Assembly (NCBI RefSeq): GCF_036208045.1
Contig: NZ_CP121472.1
Location: 4,847,531 to 4,911,530, forward strand
Reading direction: 5' to 3'
From: Thiorhodovibrio winogradskyi
Lineage (GTDB): Bacteria > Pseudomonadota > Gammaproteobacteria > Chromatiales > Chromatiaceae
DNA: 64,000 nt
Shown one piece after another: positions 28,809 through 39,000 of this stretch (position 1 is its first letter; every line of letters begins with the position of its first letter). The translations under genes and the position numbers were made by a program. The notes under the pieces are model-generated. The model was not told the DNA's origin and did not search any database. It saw only the letters and a list, made by a program, of their open reading frames with translations.

Positions 28809-29894
28809 TCAATCCGCCGGCGCCACCGGCCGTGGTGGCGGATGCCCGGGCCGCGCGAACAAAAAGCCTTGCAGATAGTCCACGCCCGCGTCGCGCAACC
28901 ATTGCCACTCGCCAGGTCGCTCGATGCCCTCGCCGACCGTGGCGATGCCAAGCTTGGCGGCCATGCCGATCAGGCCAGACACAATGGTCTGTTTGAAGGG
29001 GGAGTGGTCAATGTCGGTGATCAGATCGCGGTCGAACTTGACGATGTCCGGGCGCAGCCGCTCAAGCAGGGTGAGGGATCCGTAGCCGGCACCAAGATCG
29101 TCGAGCGCAACGCGAAAACCGGCGGCGCGATACTCGGCCAGAATGCCGACCAGATCACGGGTGTCGGCCAACTCCTCGGTCTCTATGACCTCGAAAACAA
29201 AACGCTCGGGTGGCCAACCGGTCGCGCGCGCCGCGGCGATGGTGGTGCGCAGACAGAAGACCGGATCATAAATAGACGTGGGTGTGAAGTTAATGAAAAC
29301 CGGCGTTTCCAGCCCCAATTGGCGGGCGCTGTCAATGGCCTTGAGCCGCGCCGCGCGATCGAGATGAAACAGCATGTCGCCCGCGCGCGCGGCGTCGAAC
29401 AAGGCGCCCGGGGACACCAAATCGCCCCGCGCATCCAGCCCACGCAGCAGGCATTCATGGGCATAGGCACGACCGGGCTCGGCCGCATGCACAATGGGCT
29501 GAAAGTGGGTGGTCAAACGCTCGCTTGCGATGATTTCCGCCAACCACTGGCCACGCACCAGCCCGATCCAGTGCGACAGTGGCTCCACGGCCGCCAGCAG
29601 ACCCGCATCCGCCTGCCTGCCAGCGGGCAGGAAGAGCGCTTTGGTGTGAGCCTGCTCGGTCAGGCTCAGCCAGTCACCGAGTTGGGTGAACAACTCACCG
29701 AGGCACCCGTCCGCGCACTCTATTATCACCAGATCGGCCAACTCCAGCCGCGGGGTCCATGCCGTTGCCCGCAGAGCGTCCAGTAACTTCTGCCGGGAAT
29801 GTGCCAGCGGCAACGCCAGCAGCAGGCGCCCGGCTCCATCGGGCAGAACCGGGAGCTGTTCACAACCGCTGCAAGCCATTGAACCCATCCTCAT
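28809..29894 (-). CDS. EAL-domain cyclic-di-GMP phosphodiesterase
   Basis: This 361-residue protein has an N-terminal region of about 120 residues with a CSGC pair at 8-11, then an EAL domain. The signature is E147-C-L rather than EAL. The metal and substrate residues are otherwise kept: N202 (INFTPTS), E235 and E238 (FEVIETE), D265/D266 (LDDLGAGYGSL), K286 (VKFDRD), E322 (GEGIER) and Q342 (QGFLFARP). It should hydrolyse cyclic di-GMP. No membrane segment is seen. An A-to-C change in the signature is tolerated in the family. Confidence 0.88.
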   Translation of the reverse strand: MRMGSMACSGCEQLPVLPDGAGRLLLALPLAHSRQKLLDALRATAWTPRLELADLVIIECADGCLGELFTQLGDWLSLTEQAHTKALFLPAGRQADAGLLAAVEPLSHWIGLVRGQWLAEIIASERLTTHFQPIVHAAEPGRAYAHECLLRGLDARGDLVSPGALFDAARAGDMLFHLDRAARLKAIDSARQLGLETPVFINFTPTSIYDPVFCLRTTIAAARATGWPPERFVFEVIETEELADTRDLVGILAEYRAAGFRVALDDLGAGYGSLTLLERLRPDIVKFDRDLITDIDHSPFKQTIVSGLIGMAAKLGIATVGEGIERPGEWQWLRDAGVDYLQGFLFARPGHPPPRPVAPAD

Positions 29895-30107
29895 GAAAAG
29901 CGCGAATTATCCTGCCAGAGGCTATCATTCAGCCAAAACTGACCGTTATTCCTGAACACCCGTCAGGCCACCGCGACAGCATAGCCACCCCACGAGGATA
30001 TTTCATCCCCCATCACCTTTAGCCGCGCCACGAAGCACTCAAAATCCTTGGTATCTTCACTGAGTTATTGCCTCTGATAGCCCACGGCACGCCAGGCGGA
30101 TTCCGCA

Positions 30108-31154
30108 TCACAAGGGTGTGTTGGCGCTGATCCAAGGCAGGTCGGTTTCCTCTGATGTCTCAACACGGTCCCGCCCCGACCGCTTGGCCCGATACAACGC
30201 CATGTCGGCCCGAGCGATCAGGTGTTCGCTTGATTCGCCTGCGCGGTGGCAGGCCACCCCAAAGCTGGCGGTCTGCGGCCGCCCGAGACCCGGAAAAGCA
30301 TGGCGGCGCACTGCCTCGCGCAGGCCCTCGGCATGATCCACTGCTGCCTCCAGCGTCAGTCCTGGGCAGATGAGCAAAAATTCTTCCCCACCCCAACGCC
30401 CGAGAAGACATGTATTGTGTATACTTGTCGACAAGAGTCTGGAGAATTCCGCGAGAATGCGATCACCGTGCAGATGGCCATGGGTATCATTGACCTGCTT
30501 GAAGTGGTCAAGATCCAGCAGAATCAGCGACAACGGCTCCGCTTGCCGCTCTGCCCGCTTTATGGCCTCATCGAGATAATCATCGAGCTTGAGTCGGTTG
30601 GAGAGTCCCGTCAGCCTGTCCGTGGTGGCAAGGTGGGCAATCTCATCAACCGCCTGTTGCAATGCCTGGGTTTTTTCAGCAACCCGGCGTTCGAGCCACT
30701 GCGTGCGATTCTCGAGCTCCCGGACGGGATAGGATTCGTCCTCGTCATGCGCCTGGGTTGGCAGGGAAATATGCATATGCTCAATCAACCAGTCTGAATC
30801 CTGCCGGACAAAGACCATGGTCAAGCGCAAGTGACGCAGGATCAGCCTCTGTTCGAGCACAGTGGTTTCAATATCCAATTCGGCACAGACAAGACCAAGA
30901 CAGGCCTTGGGTATTTGAATATGCGGCGGCCGATGAAAGCGGTAATGGATGGGATTTGGCGCCTGCTTGATGTCGCGGCGGTAAACGCTTTCCGCTTTCC
31001 CCGGCGTGAGCACCGTCTCGTCACGACCCGTGCCGATCCCCGTGAACCCGGGGCTCAGCCTGGCTAGGGTCGCCTTGAGATCGCGACTGCAAAAATAGGC
31101 ATCAAGATAGCGGTGGAAGGCCTGCTCGATCCCCTTGGCGTTATTCGTGTTCAT
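30108..31154 (-). CDS. Diguanylate cyclase with SnoaL-like N-terminal domain
   Basis: This 348-residue protein has an N-terminal NTF2/SnoaL-like fold (about 1-135; AFHRYLDAYFCSRDL, WLIEHMHISLP), a short coiled coil (ENRTQWLERRVAEKTQALQQ, key part ERRVAEKTQAL) and a GGDEF domain with active-site GGEEF at 255-259. The product-inhibition I-site RxxD is absent (TCLLGRW precedes GGEEF), so it should not be feedback-inhibited in that way. The start at 31154 is preferred to one at 31190. It makes cyclic di-GMP, opposing the EAL protein encoded nearby on the same strand. Confidence 0.88.
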   Translation of the reverse strand: MNTNNAKGIEQAFHRYLDAYFCSRDLKATLARLSPGFTGIGTGRDETVLTPGKAESVYRRDIKQAPNPIHYRFHRPPHIQIPKACLGLVCAELDIETTVLEQRLILRHLRLTMVFVRQDSDWLIEHMHISLPTQAHDEDESYPVRELENRTQWLERRVAEKTQALQQAVDEIAHLATTDRLTGLSNRLKLDDYLDEAIKRAERQAEPLSLILLDLDHFKQVNDTHGHLHGDRILAEFSRLLSTSIHNTCLLGRWGGEEFLLICPGLTLEAAVDHAEGLREAVRRHAFPGLGRPQTASFGVACHRAGESSEHLIARADMALYRAKRSGRDRVETSEETDLPWISANTPL

Positions 31155-31245
31155 CAATAGGGATCCCTGGCGACTGGCCATGATCATCAAGCATTATCAT
31201 TGAACCAACCGCTTATGTGGCCCCTGTTGGCAAGGATCCGCGCGG

Positions 31246-31740
31246 TCAGTAGCGCCCACCGGTTTTTAGCAGGTAGTTGCGCATCTCGGCGCTCTCCAAA
31301 TTCATGCGCATCAGGTTGCGGTGAGTCACGCAGAAAATTGCGCGCATGACCTTGTGCGCCAGTCGTGGCGCGGGCTCGATCAGGGTATCGAACACTTCGG
31401 GTTCAAGCGTCAGAACCTGGGTTTGATCCCCTTCTTGCTCATCGGCACGCAAGGCCGCGCGGCGCGGCGCGCTGTCAATGAAGGCGCGCGTGCCGGCACA
31501 TTCGCCGGGGCGCATCACATAGACGGTCTCCTCGCGCTCTCCGACCAACTTGCAGACTTGCAATCGGCCACGAGCCAGCACAAAGAGGGTGCCGCGTTGC
31601 TCGTTTTCCGAAACCAGGGTTTCCCCTGGCTCCAGTGTGACCACGCCCATGAGTCCGGCCAGCTGGCGGGCCTCGGCCTCGTCAAGCTCGCCACCGAGAA
31701 CGGATTGGGACAGAGCTTGGATCTTTTCGTCATCCTTCAT
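31246..31740 (-). CDS. Cyclic nucleotide-binding-domain protein
   Basis: This 164-residue protein is a single CRP-type beta-barrel (VTLEPGETLVSENEQRGTLF, cut to LEPGETLVSENEQRG; RPGECAGTRAFID) with a short C-terminal helix region and no helix-turn-helix. It therefore probably regulates by protein contact rather than by DNA binding. The start at 31740 is set by GAGAGGAA upstream. It lies beside the cyclic-di-GMP genes but 92 bp from the GGDEF gene. Confidence 0.75.
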   Translation of the reverse strand: MKDDEKIQALSQSVLGGELDEAEARQLAGLMGVVTLEPGETLVSENEQRGTLFVLARGRLQVCKLVGEREETVYVMRPGECAGTRAFIDSAPRRAALRADEQEGDQTQVLTLEPEVFDTLIEPAPRLAHKVMRAIFCVTHRNLMRMNLESAEMRNYLLKTGGRY

Positions 31741-32097
31741 GGCGATTCCTCTCGATTCGTTTGTCAGTATTGGGTGATTATTGCAGATCAAGACTGCGTG
31801 TGTCGGTGTATCCGTGCAGCAGCGGCAATTCCAAATCTGGGTGTTTCATCTGGCGTGGAAGCGGCTTCCAGCCGCTTCATGACGCGCCAAGATGGCGTGT
31901 CTACTGATCACCGGGCCAACAACCGGGCGCTGGAAAACGAAAGTTGGAATTGTTGGTCCAGCAGGCCCATGGTGTCAGGCTCCGGTGTCAGGATCGGATG
32001 TTTGAACATAGCGCTTCCGCATGACTCGATGCGATTGCCTTCGAGTCCTGTAGGCTAGGAGGCCCAATGTCGGATATGGCAGCAGAGGTCGGCCAAC
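31741..32097. other. 357-bp gene-free region
   Basis: This separates the cyclic nucleotide-binding gene (minus strand) and the cytochrome gene (plus strand). Its centre is the second MITE-like element (31825-31953). Short open frames here have no family similarity. Confidence 0.5.
31825..31953. repeat. MITE/REPIN-like element, copy 2
   Basis: The ends GCAATTCCAAATCTGG (31825) and, inverted, ACAATTCCAACTTTCG (from 31953) share the core CAATTCCAA with copy 1. The centre is a perfect palindrome, AAGCGGCT-TCC-AGCCGCTT, at 31859-31877. Length (about 129 bp) and layout match the element at 19121-19243, though the inner sequence has diverged. Confidence 0.5.
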
Positions 32098-32484
32098 ATG
32101 AAACCAGTCTTTCCAGTCGCTTCCATCGGTCTGTGCGCTTGCCTGCTGATCGGCTGCGAACCTCCACCGCAGACACAGACACTCGTCGGCCTCGATGATG
32201 GCAAGGCGCTGTTCGAGAGACTGTGCGAGCATTGTCACAAGGCGGACGGGAGAGGGAATTTTTTCAAGGGTTACCCATCTCTGAAGGAATCCACCTGGCA
32301 AAGCTGGCAAATCGCGCATCAGCTTGAAACCAGTTCCGCCGCGTCGCAAATGCCGGACTTCAGCGCCATCCCCGAACGACAGCGCAAGCTCATCGCCAAC
32401 TATGCGGTGGGACTGCAAGCCCACTCCAGCCCGGCGGGCAGTCCGCGGACGCCCGCGGCTGAACCAAGCCCGCCTCGGAATTGA
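32098..32484 (+). CDS. Lipoprotein c-type cytochrome
   Basis: The 128-residue protein has a lipobox (LLIGC, C20), one haem-binding motif C43-E-H-C46-H47 and a likely distal ligand M85 in ASQMPDF. It should be anchored by lipid on the periplasmic side and carry electrons. A Pro/Ser-rich tail ends the protein. The gene lies 9 bp before an MFS gene and may be cotranscribed with it. Redox partners are not evident. Confidence 0.82.
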   Translation: MKPVFPVASIGLCACLLIGCEPPPQTQTLVGLDDGKALFERLCEHCHKADGRGNFFKGYPSLKESTWQSWQIAHQLETSSAASQMPDFSAIPERQRKLIANYAVGLQAHSSPAGSPRTPAAEPSPPRN

Positions 32485-32493
32485 AACCCGCTC

Positions 32494-33690
32494 ATGGCAA
32501 CTAACAACAAGAAGGCTGGCGGCTCGCATGGAACCCGACCTCTACTCGTTCTTAGTTCCGGGATTTTTGCCCTGGTGCTGACCATGGGTGTGGCCCGCTT
32601 TGCCTACACCCCCATGCTTGCCCACATGCAGGCGCAAACCGGGCTGAGCGACGCCCTGGCCGGATGGCTGGCGGGCTGGAATTATCTCGGCTATCTGTCC
32701 GGCCTGCTACTGGTCACGGCACTGAAAGACCTCATGCTCAAAGACCGGCTCTATCGCATCGCCCTGGTGCTGGCGGTGCTCACCACCGCGATGATGGCGC
32801 TGGACGACGCGCCCCTGCTATGGGGTGTGAGCCGCTATCTGGCTGGAATCAGCACGGCGGGCGGACTCATGCTGGGCTCCGGGCTGATTTTGAACTGGCT
32901 GATCCGCCACGGCCATCGCGGCGAGCTGGGACTGCACTTCAGCGGTATTGGCCTGGGTATTTTAGTCGGCGCGCTGGTCGTGGAACTGGCCGCCCTGGCA
33001 ACGGACTGGCGCGGCCAATGGTGGCTGCTCACTGCCCTGGGCGCGCTGCTGCTGGTGCCGGCCTGGGGCTGGCTGCCGCGACCGAACCAGGGCACCCCGC
33101 TGGCGCATCATCACAGTGCGGGTACACAAGAGCCTGGTCCCCTGTGGCTATGGCTGCTTCAAGGCGCCTACCTGTGCGCGGGCTTCGGCTATGTTGTGAA
33201 CGCAACTTTCACGGTACTGATCACCGAGCAGCAACCGGCCCTGGCCGGGCAAGGCGGCCTGATGTGGATGCTGGTTGGCCTGGCTGCCACACCGGCCCCG
33301 CTGTTGTGGGACCGCCTGGCGCGCCGCCTGGGGTATTTGCACGCGCTGCAGTGGGGTTACGGCCTGCAGATCCTCGGCATCCTGCTGCCCGTCTTCAGCC
33401 CCACCCTGGTCGCAGCCGTGATCAGCGCGCTGCTCTTTGGCTGGACCTTCATCGGTATCGTCTCCCTGGTGCTCACCATGGTCGGCGTGCGCTATCCGGC
33501 GCATCCGGCAGCCATCATGGCACGCTTGACCTTGGGCTATGGCGTGGCGCAAATCATCGCCCCGGTCGTGGCCGGAGAACTAGCCGAAAACACTGGCCGT
33601 TTCGATCTCTCGTTGCTCATGGTGGCCGCCATCATGCTGCTTGGACTCTGTTGTCTGGCTGCGATGCGCTGGCTGCGGGAGCAGGCTTAG
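32494..33690 (+). CDS. YbfB/YjiJ-family MFS transporter
   Basis: This 398-residue membrane protein has about 12 predicted helices and begins with the family signature around GVARFAYTPMLAHMQ and AGWLAGWNYLGYLSG. The YbfB/YjiJ group consists of MFS-like carriers with unknown substrates. It follows the cytochrome gene directly. A drug or metabolite efflux role is possible but is not shown by the sequence. Confidence 0.82.
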   Translation: MATNNKKAGGSHGTRPLLVLSSGIFALVLTMGVARFAYTPMLAHMQAQTGLSDALAGWLAGWNYLGYLSGLLLVTALKDLMLKDRLYRIALVLAVLTTAMMALDDAPLLWGVSRYLAGISTAGGLMLGSGLILNWLIRHGHRGELGLHFSGIGLGILVGALVVELAALATDWRGQWWLLTALGALLLVPAWGWLPRPNQGTPLAHHHSAGTQEPGPLWLWLLQGAYLCAGFGYVVNATFTVLITEQQPALAGQGGLMWMLVGLAATPAPLLWDRLARRLGYLHALQWGYGLQILGILLPVFSPTLVAAVISALLFGWTFIGIVSLVLTMVGVRYPAHPAAIMARLTLGYGVAQIIAPVVAGELAENTGRFDLSLLMVAAIMLLGLCCLAAMRWLREQA

Positions 33691-33724
33691 GCGCAGCCTT
33701 TTCCTTGAACACAGCTTGCCCCAG

Positions 33725-34837
33725 TCAGCCAGCGAGCATCGGGTAGTCAGTGTAGCCTTGCGCGCCACCACCATAGAAGGTGGCTTGGTCCGGCTCGTTG
33801 TAAGGGCCGTCCTGGCGGATACGCTCGGGCAAATCCGGGTTGGCCAGAAACAGGCGGCCAAAGGATACGCAATCGCCGTCGCCAGCCGCAATGGACGCGC
33901 GTGCTCGCTCGGGCGTGTAGCCACCATTGAGCATGAGCGCGCCATCGAAACGCTCGCGGGTGAACTCGCGCATCTGTTGCATGCGCGGCTCGGCGCCGGC
34001 CATCACATCGGTATCGGCGATTTCCAGCATGGCGATACCCAGACGACTCAGATGGTCGGTGACGGTGCCGAAGGTATCCGCCGGATTGGCATCCGCCATG
34101 CCGTTGAGTCCAAACAAGGGTGAAAGGCGCACACTGACGCGCTCGGCCGGGACTTCGCCCAGCACCGCGTCCATCACCTCGAATAGCAGCCGGCAGCGAT
34201 TGGTCAGGCTGCCGCCATAGCCGTCCGTGCGGGTGTTGGTATTGCTGGCCAGGAACTGATGCAGCAAATAGCCATTGGCGCTGTGTACCTGCACGCCATC
34301 AAAGCCTGCGGCCAGGGCATTGCGCGCGGCCCTGGCGTAGTCATCAATGGTGGCCTTGATTTCGGCCGTCGTCATCGCTTGCGGCGGCGAAACCGGCGTG
34401 AGACCGCCGCGACCTTCGGCATCAAGGGTGAAGACCTGGCAACTGTCGCAGTGAATGGCCGAGGGTGCGCGCGGCGCCTCACCCGGATGCAGGGAATCGT
34501 GCGACATGCGTCCGCAATGCCACAGCTGCAACAGCATGCGCCCGCCGGCGGCATGCACGGCATCGGTCACCAGACGCCAACCGGCGATCTGGGCCGCGGT
34601 GAAAATCCCTGGGGTCAGCGCATAGCCCATGCCGATTTGGGAGATATTGGTGGCTTCCGACAAGATGAGCCCGGCGCTGGCGCGCTGGGCGTAATACTCG
34701 GCATTGAGTTGCGTGGGCACATCGCCCGGTTGCGCGGCACGCGAGCGCGTCAGCGGCGCCAGCGCGATACGGTTAGGCAGTTCGAGCGCTCCGGCAGTGA
34801 GCGGGGCAAACAAGGGATCTTCGGCGCGTTCAGCCAT
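33725..34837 (-). CDS. Old Yellow Enzyme-family alkene reductase
   Basis: This 370-residue FMN-dependent ene-reductase (NemA-like) starts PLFAPLTAGALELPNRI. It has the barrel motifs APLTRSRA, LILSEATNIS, LLQLWHCGRMSH, the substrate and FMN block GFDGVQVHSANGYLLHQFL (core HSANGYLLHQF) and LNGGYTPERA. The usual His/Asn pair is present (HSAN). The start at 34837 follows AGGAGAGACC. It uses NAD(P)H to reduce activated C=C bonds or nitro groups. It stands alone. Confidence 0.9.
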   Translation of the reverse strand: MAERAEDPLFAPLTAGALELPNRIALAPLTRSRAAQPGDVPTQLNAEYYAQRASAGLILSEATNISQIGMGYALTPGIFTAAQIAGWRLVTDAVHAAGGRMLLQLWHCGRMSHDSLHPGEAPRAPSAIHCDSCQVFTLDAEGRGGLTPVSPPQAMTTAEIKATIDDYARAARNALAAGFDGVQVHSANGYLLHQFLASNTNTRTDGYGGSLTNRCRLLFEVMDAVLGEVPAERVSVRLSPLFGLNGMADANPADTFGTVTDHLSRLGIAMLEIADTDVMAGAEPRMQQMREFTRERFDGALMLNGGYTPERARASIAAGDGDCVSFGRLFLANPDLPERIRQDGPYNEPDQATFYGGGAQGYTDYPMLAG

Positions 34838-35121
34838 CCTGGTCTCTCCTGGAGGTGATAAATGGATTTGCAGATTAGAATTTTCCAAGCCAAGTGGCAT
34901 CATGGCAAGGCTTTGGCCAGTCATGGCTTGTCGAATCGCACCGGCGACATCATCGCATGGAGGGACGCCGCTGGATTAACAAATTGTCATGCGACAGGGC
35001 TTGCCCAACACCCGATCTCTGCATTAGAACTTGCGCCAGCTGACGGACACTGAGACAGACTGCGGCACAGCATGTGCCACGCTCGATGAGCATCCGCCAT
35101 ACGAACGCAAGGAGAGACCCC

Positions 35122-36093
35122 ATGATCGAAGTACGGAATCTGAGCCGCCAATATGGCGCGCTCAAGGCGGTGGACCGGGTGTCTTTCGACATCCAGCGCC
35201 GCGAGATTGTTGGCTTGCTTGGCCACAATGGCGCCGGCAAGACGACCATCATGAAAATGCTGACCGGTTTTCTAGAGCCGAGCCGCGGAACCATTCGCAT
35301 CGCCGGTCACGACATCGCTGCCCAAGGTGACGACGGACGGCGCGCGGTGCAGCGCCGCATCGGCTATCTGCCGGAGAACTGCCCGCTCTATCCGGACATG
35401 ACGGTGCTCGACCACCTCGATTACCAGGCGGCGCTGCATGGTATCGACGGGGGCGCGCGCCATCGCGCCATCCGCCGCGCGGTCGAGCGCACCGCGCTGG
35501 AGGCCAAGGCAACCGCGCTGGTCGCCACCCTGTCGCGTGGCTATCGCCAACGCCTCGGCGTGGCCCAGGCCATTCTGCATGAGCCCGATATCCTGATTCT
35601 CGACGAGCCGACCAATGGCCTGGATCCCTCGCAAATTCTGCACATGCGCGGGTTGATCCGCGAGTTGGCCGGGGCGGCGACGGTGATCATCTCCACCCAC
35701 ATCCTGCAGGAGGTCGAGGCCATCTGCGAGCGGGTGCTGATCATGCGCGCCGGGCGCCTGGCGCTCGACAGCCGGCTGGGTGAACTGGCCGGCGCGCCGC
35801 GCTTGCTGATCACCCTGGATCAAGCCGAAGGCGCGGCGCGCGAGGCCCTGGGCGCGGTCGAGGGCGTGACCGGCTTCGAGCCGCTGGCGGCCAGCGATGG
35901 CCAGCCGGCGGAGCGCCACAGCTACGCCTTGGGCAGCGCGGATGTCTCGGCGCTCGCACCGCGCATCGCCCGGCTGATCAACGACAAAGGCTGGTCGCTC
36001 TATCGCCTCGAGCCGGAGCGGCATGATCTAGAGGCCCTGTTCAAGGCCGTGTCCAGTCAGGAAGTGTCCAAGCCGGAGGTGACCCATGGCTGA
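35122..36093 (+). CDS. ABC transporter ATPase, GldA-like
   Basis: This 323-residue ATPase has the Walker A GHNGAGKTT (34-42), signature LSRGYRQRLGVAQAIL (LSxGxxQR form), Walker B ILILDEPTNGLDP and the switch His in ISTHILQE. A C-terminal domain of about 100 residues follows the nucleotide domain. It fits the ABC-2/Gld type, beginning MIEVRNLSRQYG after AAGGAGAG. It overlaps the permease gene by 8 bp and forms an operon with the next two genes. Confidence 0.9.
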   Translation: MIEVRNLSRQYGALKAVDRVSFDIQRREIVGLLGHNGAGKTTIMKMLTGFLEPSRGTIRIAGHDIAAQGDDGRRAVQRRIGYLPENCPLYPDMTVLDHLDYQAALHGIDGGARHRAIRRAVERTALEAKATALVATLSRGYRQRLGVAQAILHEPDILILDEPTNGLDPSQILHMRGLIRELAGAATVIISTHILQEVEAICERVLIMRAGRLALDSRLGELAGAPRLLITLDQAEGAAREALGAVEGVTGFEPLAASDGQPAERHSYALGSADVSALAPRIARLINDKGWSLYRLEPERHDLEALFKAVSSQEVSKPEVTHG

Positions 36094-39000
36094 GATCCTG
36101 CGCATCGCCCGCAAGGAGCTGTCGTCTTACTTCGGCTCCCCGGTGGCCTATCTGTTCATCGGCGCCTTTCTGGCCGCCTGTTTGTTCGTGTTCTTCTGGG
36201 CCGAGGGCTTTTTCGCCCGCAACATCGCCGACACCCGTCCGCTGTTCGACTGGATGCCGGTGTTGCTGATCTTTCTCGCCGCCGCGCTCACCATGCGCCT
36301 GTGGAGCGAGGAGCGTCGCGCCGGCACCCTGGAGTTACTCGCCACTCTGCCGGTGCCGACCTGGCGGCTGGTGGCGGGGAAATTCCTCGCCGCGCTTGCG
36401 CTGGTCGCGGTGGCGCTGGCGCTGACCTGGCCGCTGCCAGTGACTGTCGCCATCCTGGGGCCGCTCGACTGGGGTCCGGTGTTCGGCGCCTATCTGGCCA
36501 CCCTGCTGCTGGCGGCGGCCTATCTGGCCATTGGGCTGTTCGTCTCGGCGCGCACCGACAATCCCATGGTGGCGCTGATCGGCGCCGTGCTAATCTGCTT
36601 GGTGTTTTACCTCATCGGCTCGCCGGCGCTGACCGCCCTGGTCGGGCACAGCGGCGGAGAACTGCTGCGCCTGCTCGGCAGCGGCTCGCGCTTCGCCTCC
36701 ATCACTCGCGGGGTGATCGACCTGCGCGATCTTTACTATTACCTGAGCATCGTCGGCGTCTTCCTGGCGCTGACCGTCTTCAGCCTGGAGCGGCTGCGCT
36801 GGGCGGCGGACTCCGACCAGCCGGCGACGCATCATCGCTGGCGCCTGATCGTCGGGCTGGCCGCCGCCAACCTGCTCGCGGCCAATCTGTGGTTGCAACA
36901 GGCCAATGTCCCGCGCGCCGATCTAACCGCCGGGCGGGTCTACAGCATCTCCGAGGCGACCGAGACTTACCTCGCCCAGCTCCAGGAACCGCTGCTGGTT
37001 CGCGGCTACTTCAGCGCCGAGACCCACCCGCTGCTCGCGCCCCTGGTGCCGCAGTTGCGCGATTTGCTGCGCGAGTATCAGGTCGCCGGCAAGGGTCGGG
37101 TGCAGGTGGAGTTTGTCGACCCGGCCGAGTCGCCAGAGCTGGAGCGCGAGGCCGGCGAGCAGTATGGCATTCAGCCGGTCGCCTTCCAGACCGCGACCAA
37201 GTACCAAGCCGCCGTGGTCAATTCCTATTTCGACATTCTGGTCAAATACGGCGACGAATACACGACACTTGGCTTTCGCGATCTGATCGATGTCAAGGCG
37301 CGCGGGGAGATGGATCTCGACGTGCAGTTGCGCAATCCGGAATATGACCTCACGCGCGCCATCAAGAAGGTGCTCTATGGCTACCAGAGCGGCGGCGAGC
37401 TGTTCGCCGGCATTCAGTCACCGGTGCGGCTGCGCGCCTTCGTCTCCGCGCCATCGAGTCTGCCCGAGCCGCTGCCCGCGTTGCGTGCCGATCTGGAACA
37501 GGTCGCGGCCGAGCTGAGCGACGACGGCGGCGAGCGCTTCAGCGTTGAACTCATCGACCCGGCGAGCGACCCTGAGTTGGCCGAGGAGATCGAGGCGCGC
37601 TATGGCATCGCGCCGCTGATCCTGAGCCTGCTCGACCCGACGCCCTTCTACTTCTCGCTGGTGCTGGAACAGGGCGAGACCGCCGTGCCCGTGCCCCTGC
37701 CCGAGGAACTAGACCAGGCGGGACTCAAACGCGCGCTGGAGGCGGGCATCAAGCGCTACGCCCCCGGTGTGCTGCGCACCCTCGCGCTCTACACGCCCGA
37801 GCCGGCGGGTGGCGGCTTCATGGGTGGGCCTTTTGGATCGGGGGCAGGCCCCGGCTATCAGCTCCTGCAGGAGAGTCTGCGCCAGAGCTTCAACCTGCGC
37901 CCGACCGATCTCGCCGATGGCGCGGTGCCGAGCGATGCCGACCTGTTGCTGGTGGTCGGGCCGAAGGACTTCGACGCCAAGCAGCGCTTCGCCGTGGATC
38001 AGTTCCTGATGCAGGGCGGCACCGTCATCTTGGCCGCCTCGCCTTTCGAGGTGGACTTAAGCGGCGGGCAAATCAGCGCGCGCGCCCAGCCGACCGGCCT
38101 TGAGGACTGGCTGGCCGGCCTCGGGCTTGAACTGGAGCCCCGCCTGGTGCTCGACCCGCGCAACACGCCTTTCCCCATCCCGGTGCAGCGCAATCTTGGC
38201 GGCTTTGTCGTCGAGGAGATTCAGACGCTCGACTATGCCTACTTCCCGGATCTGCGCGGCGACAGCCTGTCGGCGGACAATGGCATCACGGCGAACTTGG
38301 GGCAACTGACCATGAACTGGGCCGCGCCGATTCGCCTCGGGTCGGCCGAGACGGAAGCGGAAGAGGGGGCGGCGGATGAGGCGAGCGCAGACGCAACCAA
38401 GGCGGATGCCAGCACCGGCGCCCTCGGCGACCGCGTCGAAACCCTGCTGACCAGCTCGCCTGAGGCCTGGACCAGTGACACCATCGACATCCAGCCCGAT
38501 TTCGAGGCTCATGGACCACTCGGTTTCCCTCGTGGCGATGATATTGGCCGCAAGACGCTCGCGGTGGCGGTCAGCGGTCCCTTCACCTCCGTCTTCGCCG
38601 GCCAGCCCTCACCGCTGCTGGCGGCAGAGGAGGCCAACGCCGAGCCGGATGCCGCAGCGGAGGCTGAAGCGGAGGCTGAAGCGGATCTTGGGGCGGACGC
38701 GGACCTGATGGATGCCGACGAAGGCAACGCGGATATCGCCGCTGAAGAGACCGCCGAGGACAGCCCCCCGGTCATCTCCGCCGTGGTCGAGCGCTCGCCG
38801 GCGGCCGCGCGCTTGATCTTGATCGGCTCATCAAGCTTCCTGACCGATACCGCCATCAGCCTGGCCTCGGAGGCCACCCAGAGCGGCTATCTCAAGCCCC
38901 TGGAGCTGATCGAGAACGCGGTGGAATGGTCGCTTGAGGATCGCGGCCTGCTCGCCCTGCGCGGGCGCGGTCAGTTCAGCCGCCTGCTCGAACCCGTCGG

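Noticed and set aside
28743-29786. 347-codon open frame antisense to the EAL gene
   Set aside because: The EAL protein on the other strand has all its catalytic residues; the antisense frame is compositionally odd and has no recognisable domain.
32664-33746. 360-codon frame overlapping the MFS gene
   Set aside because: It is a shifted frame of the MFS coding sequence without helices or motifs.
36301-37347. 348-codon frame overlapping the Gld-type permease gene
   Set aside because: It is Arg/Ala/Gly-rich out-of-frame translation of GC-rich DNA; the permease frame has membrane helices and family motifs.
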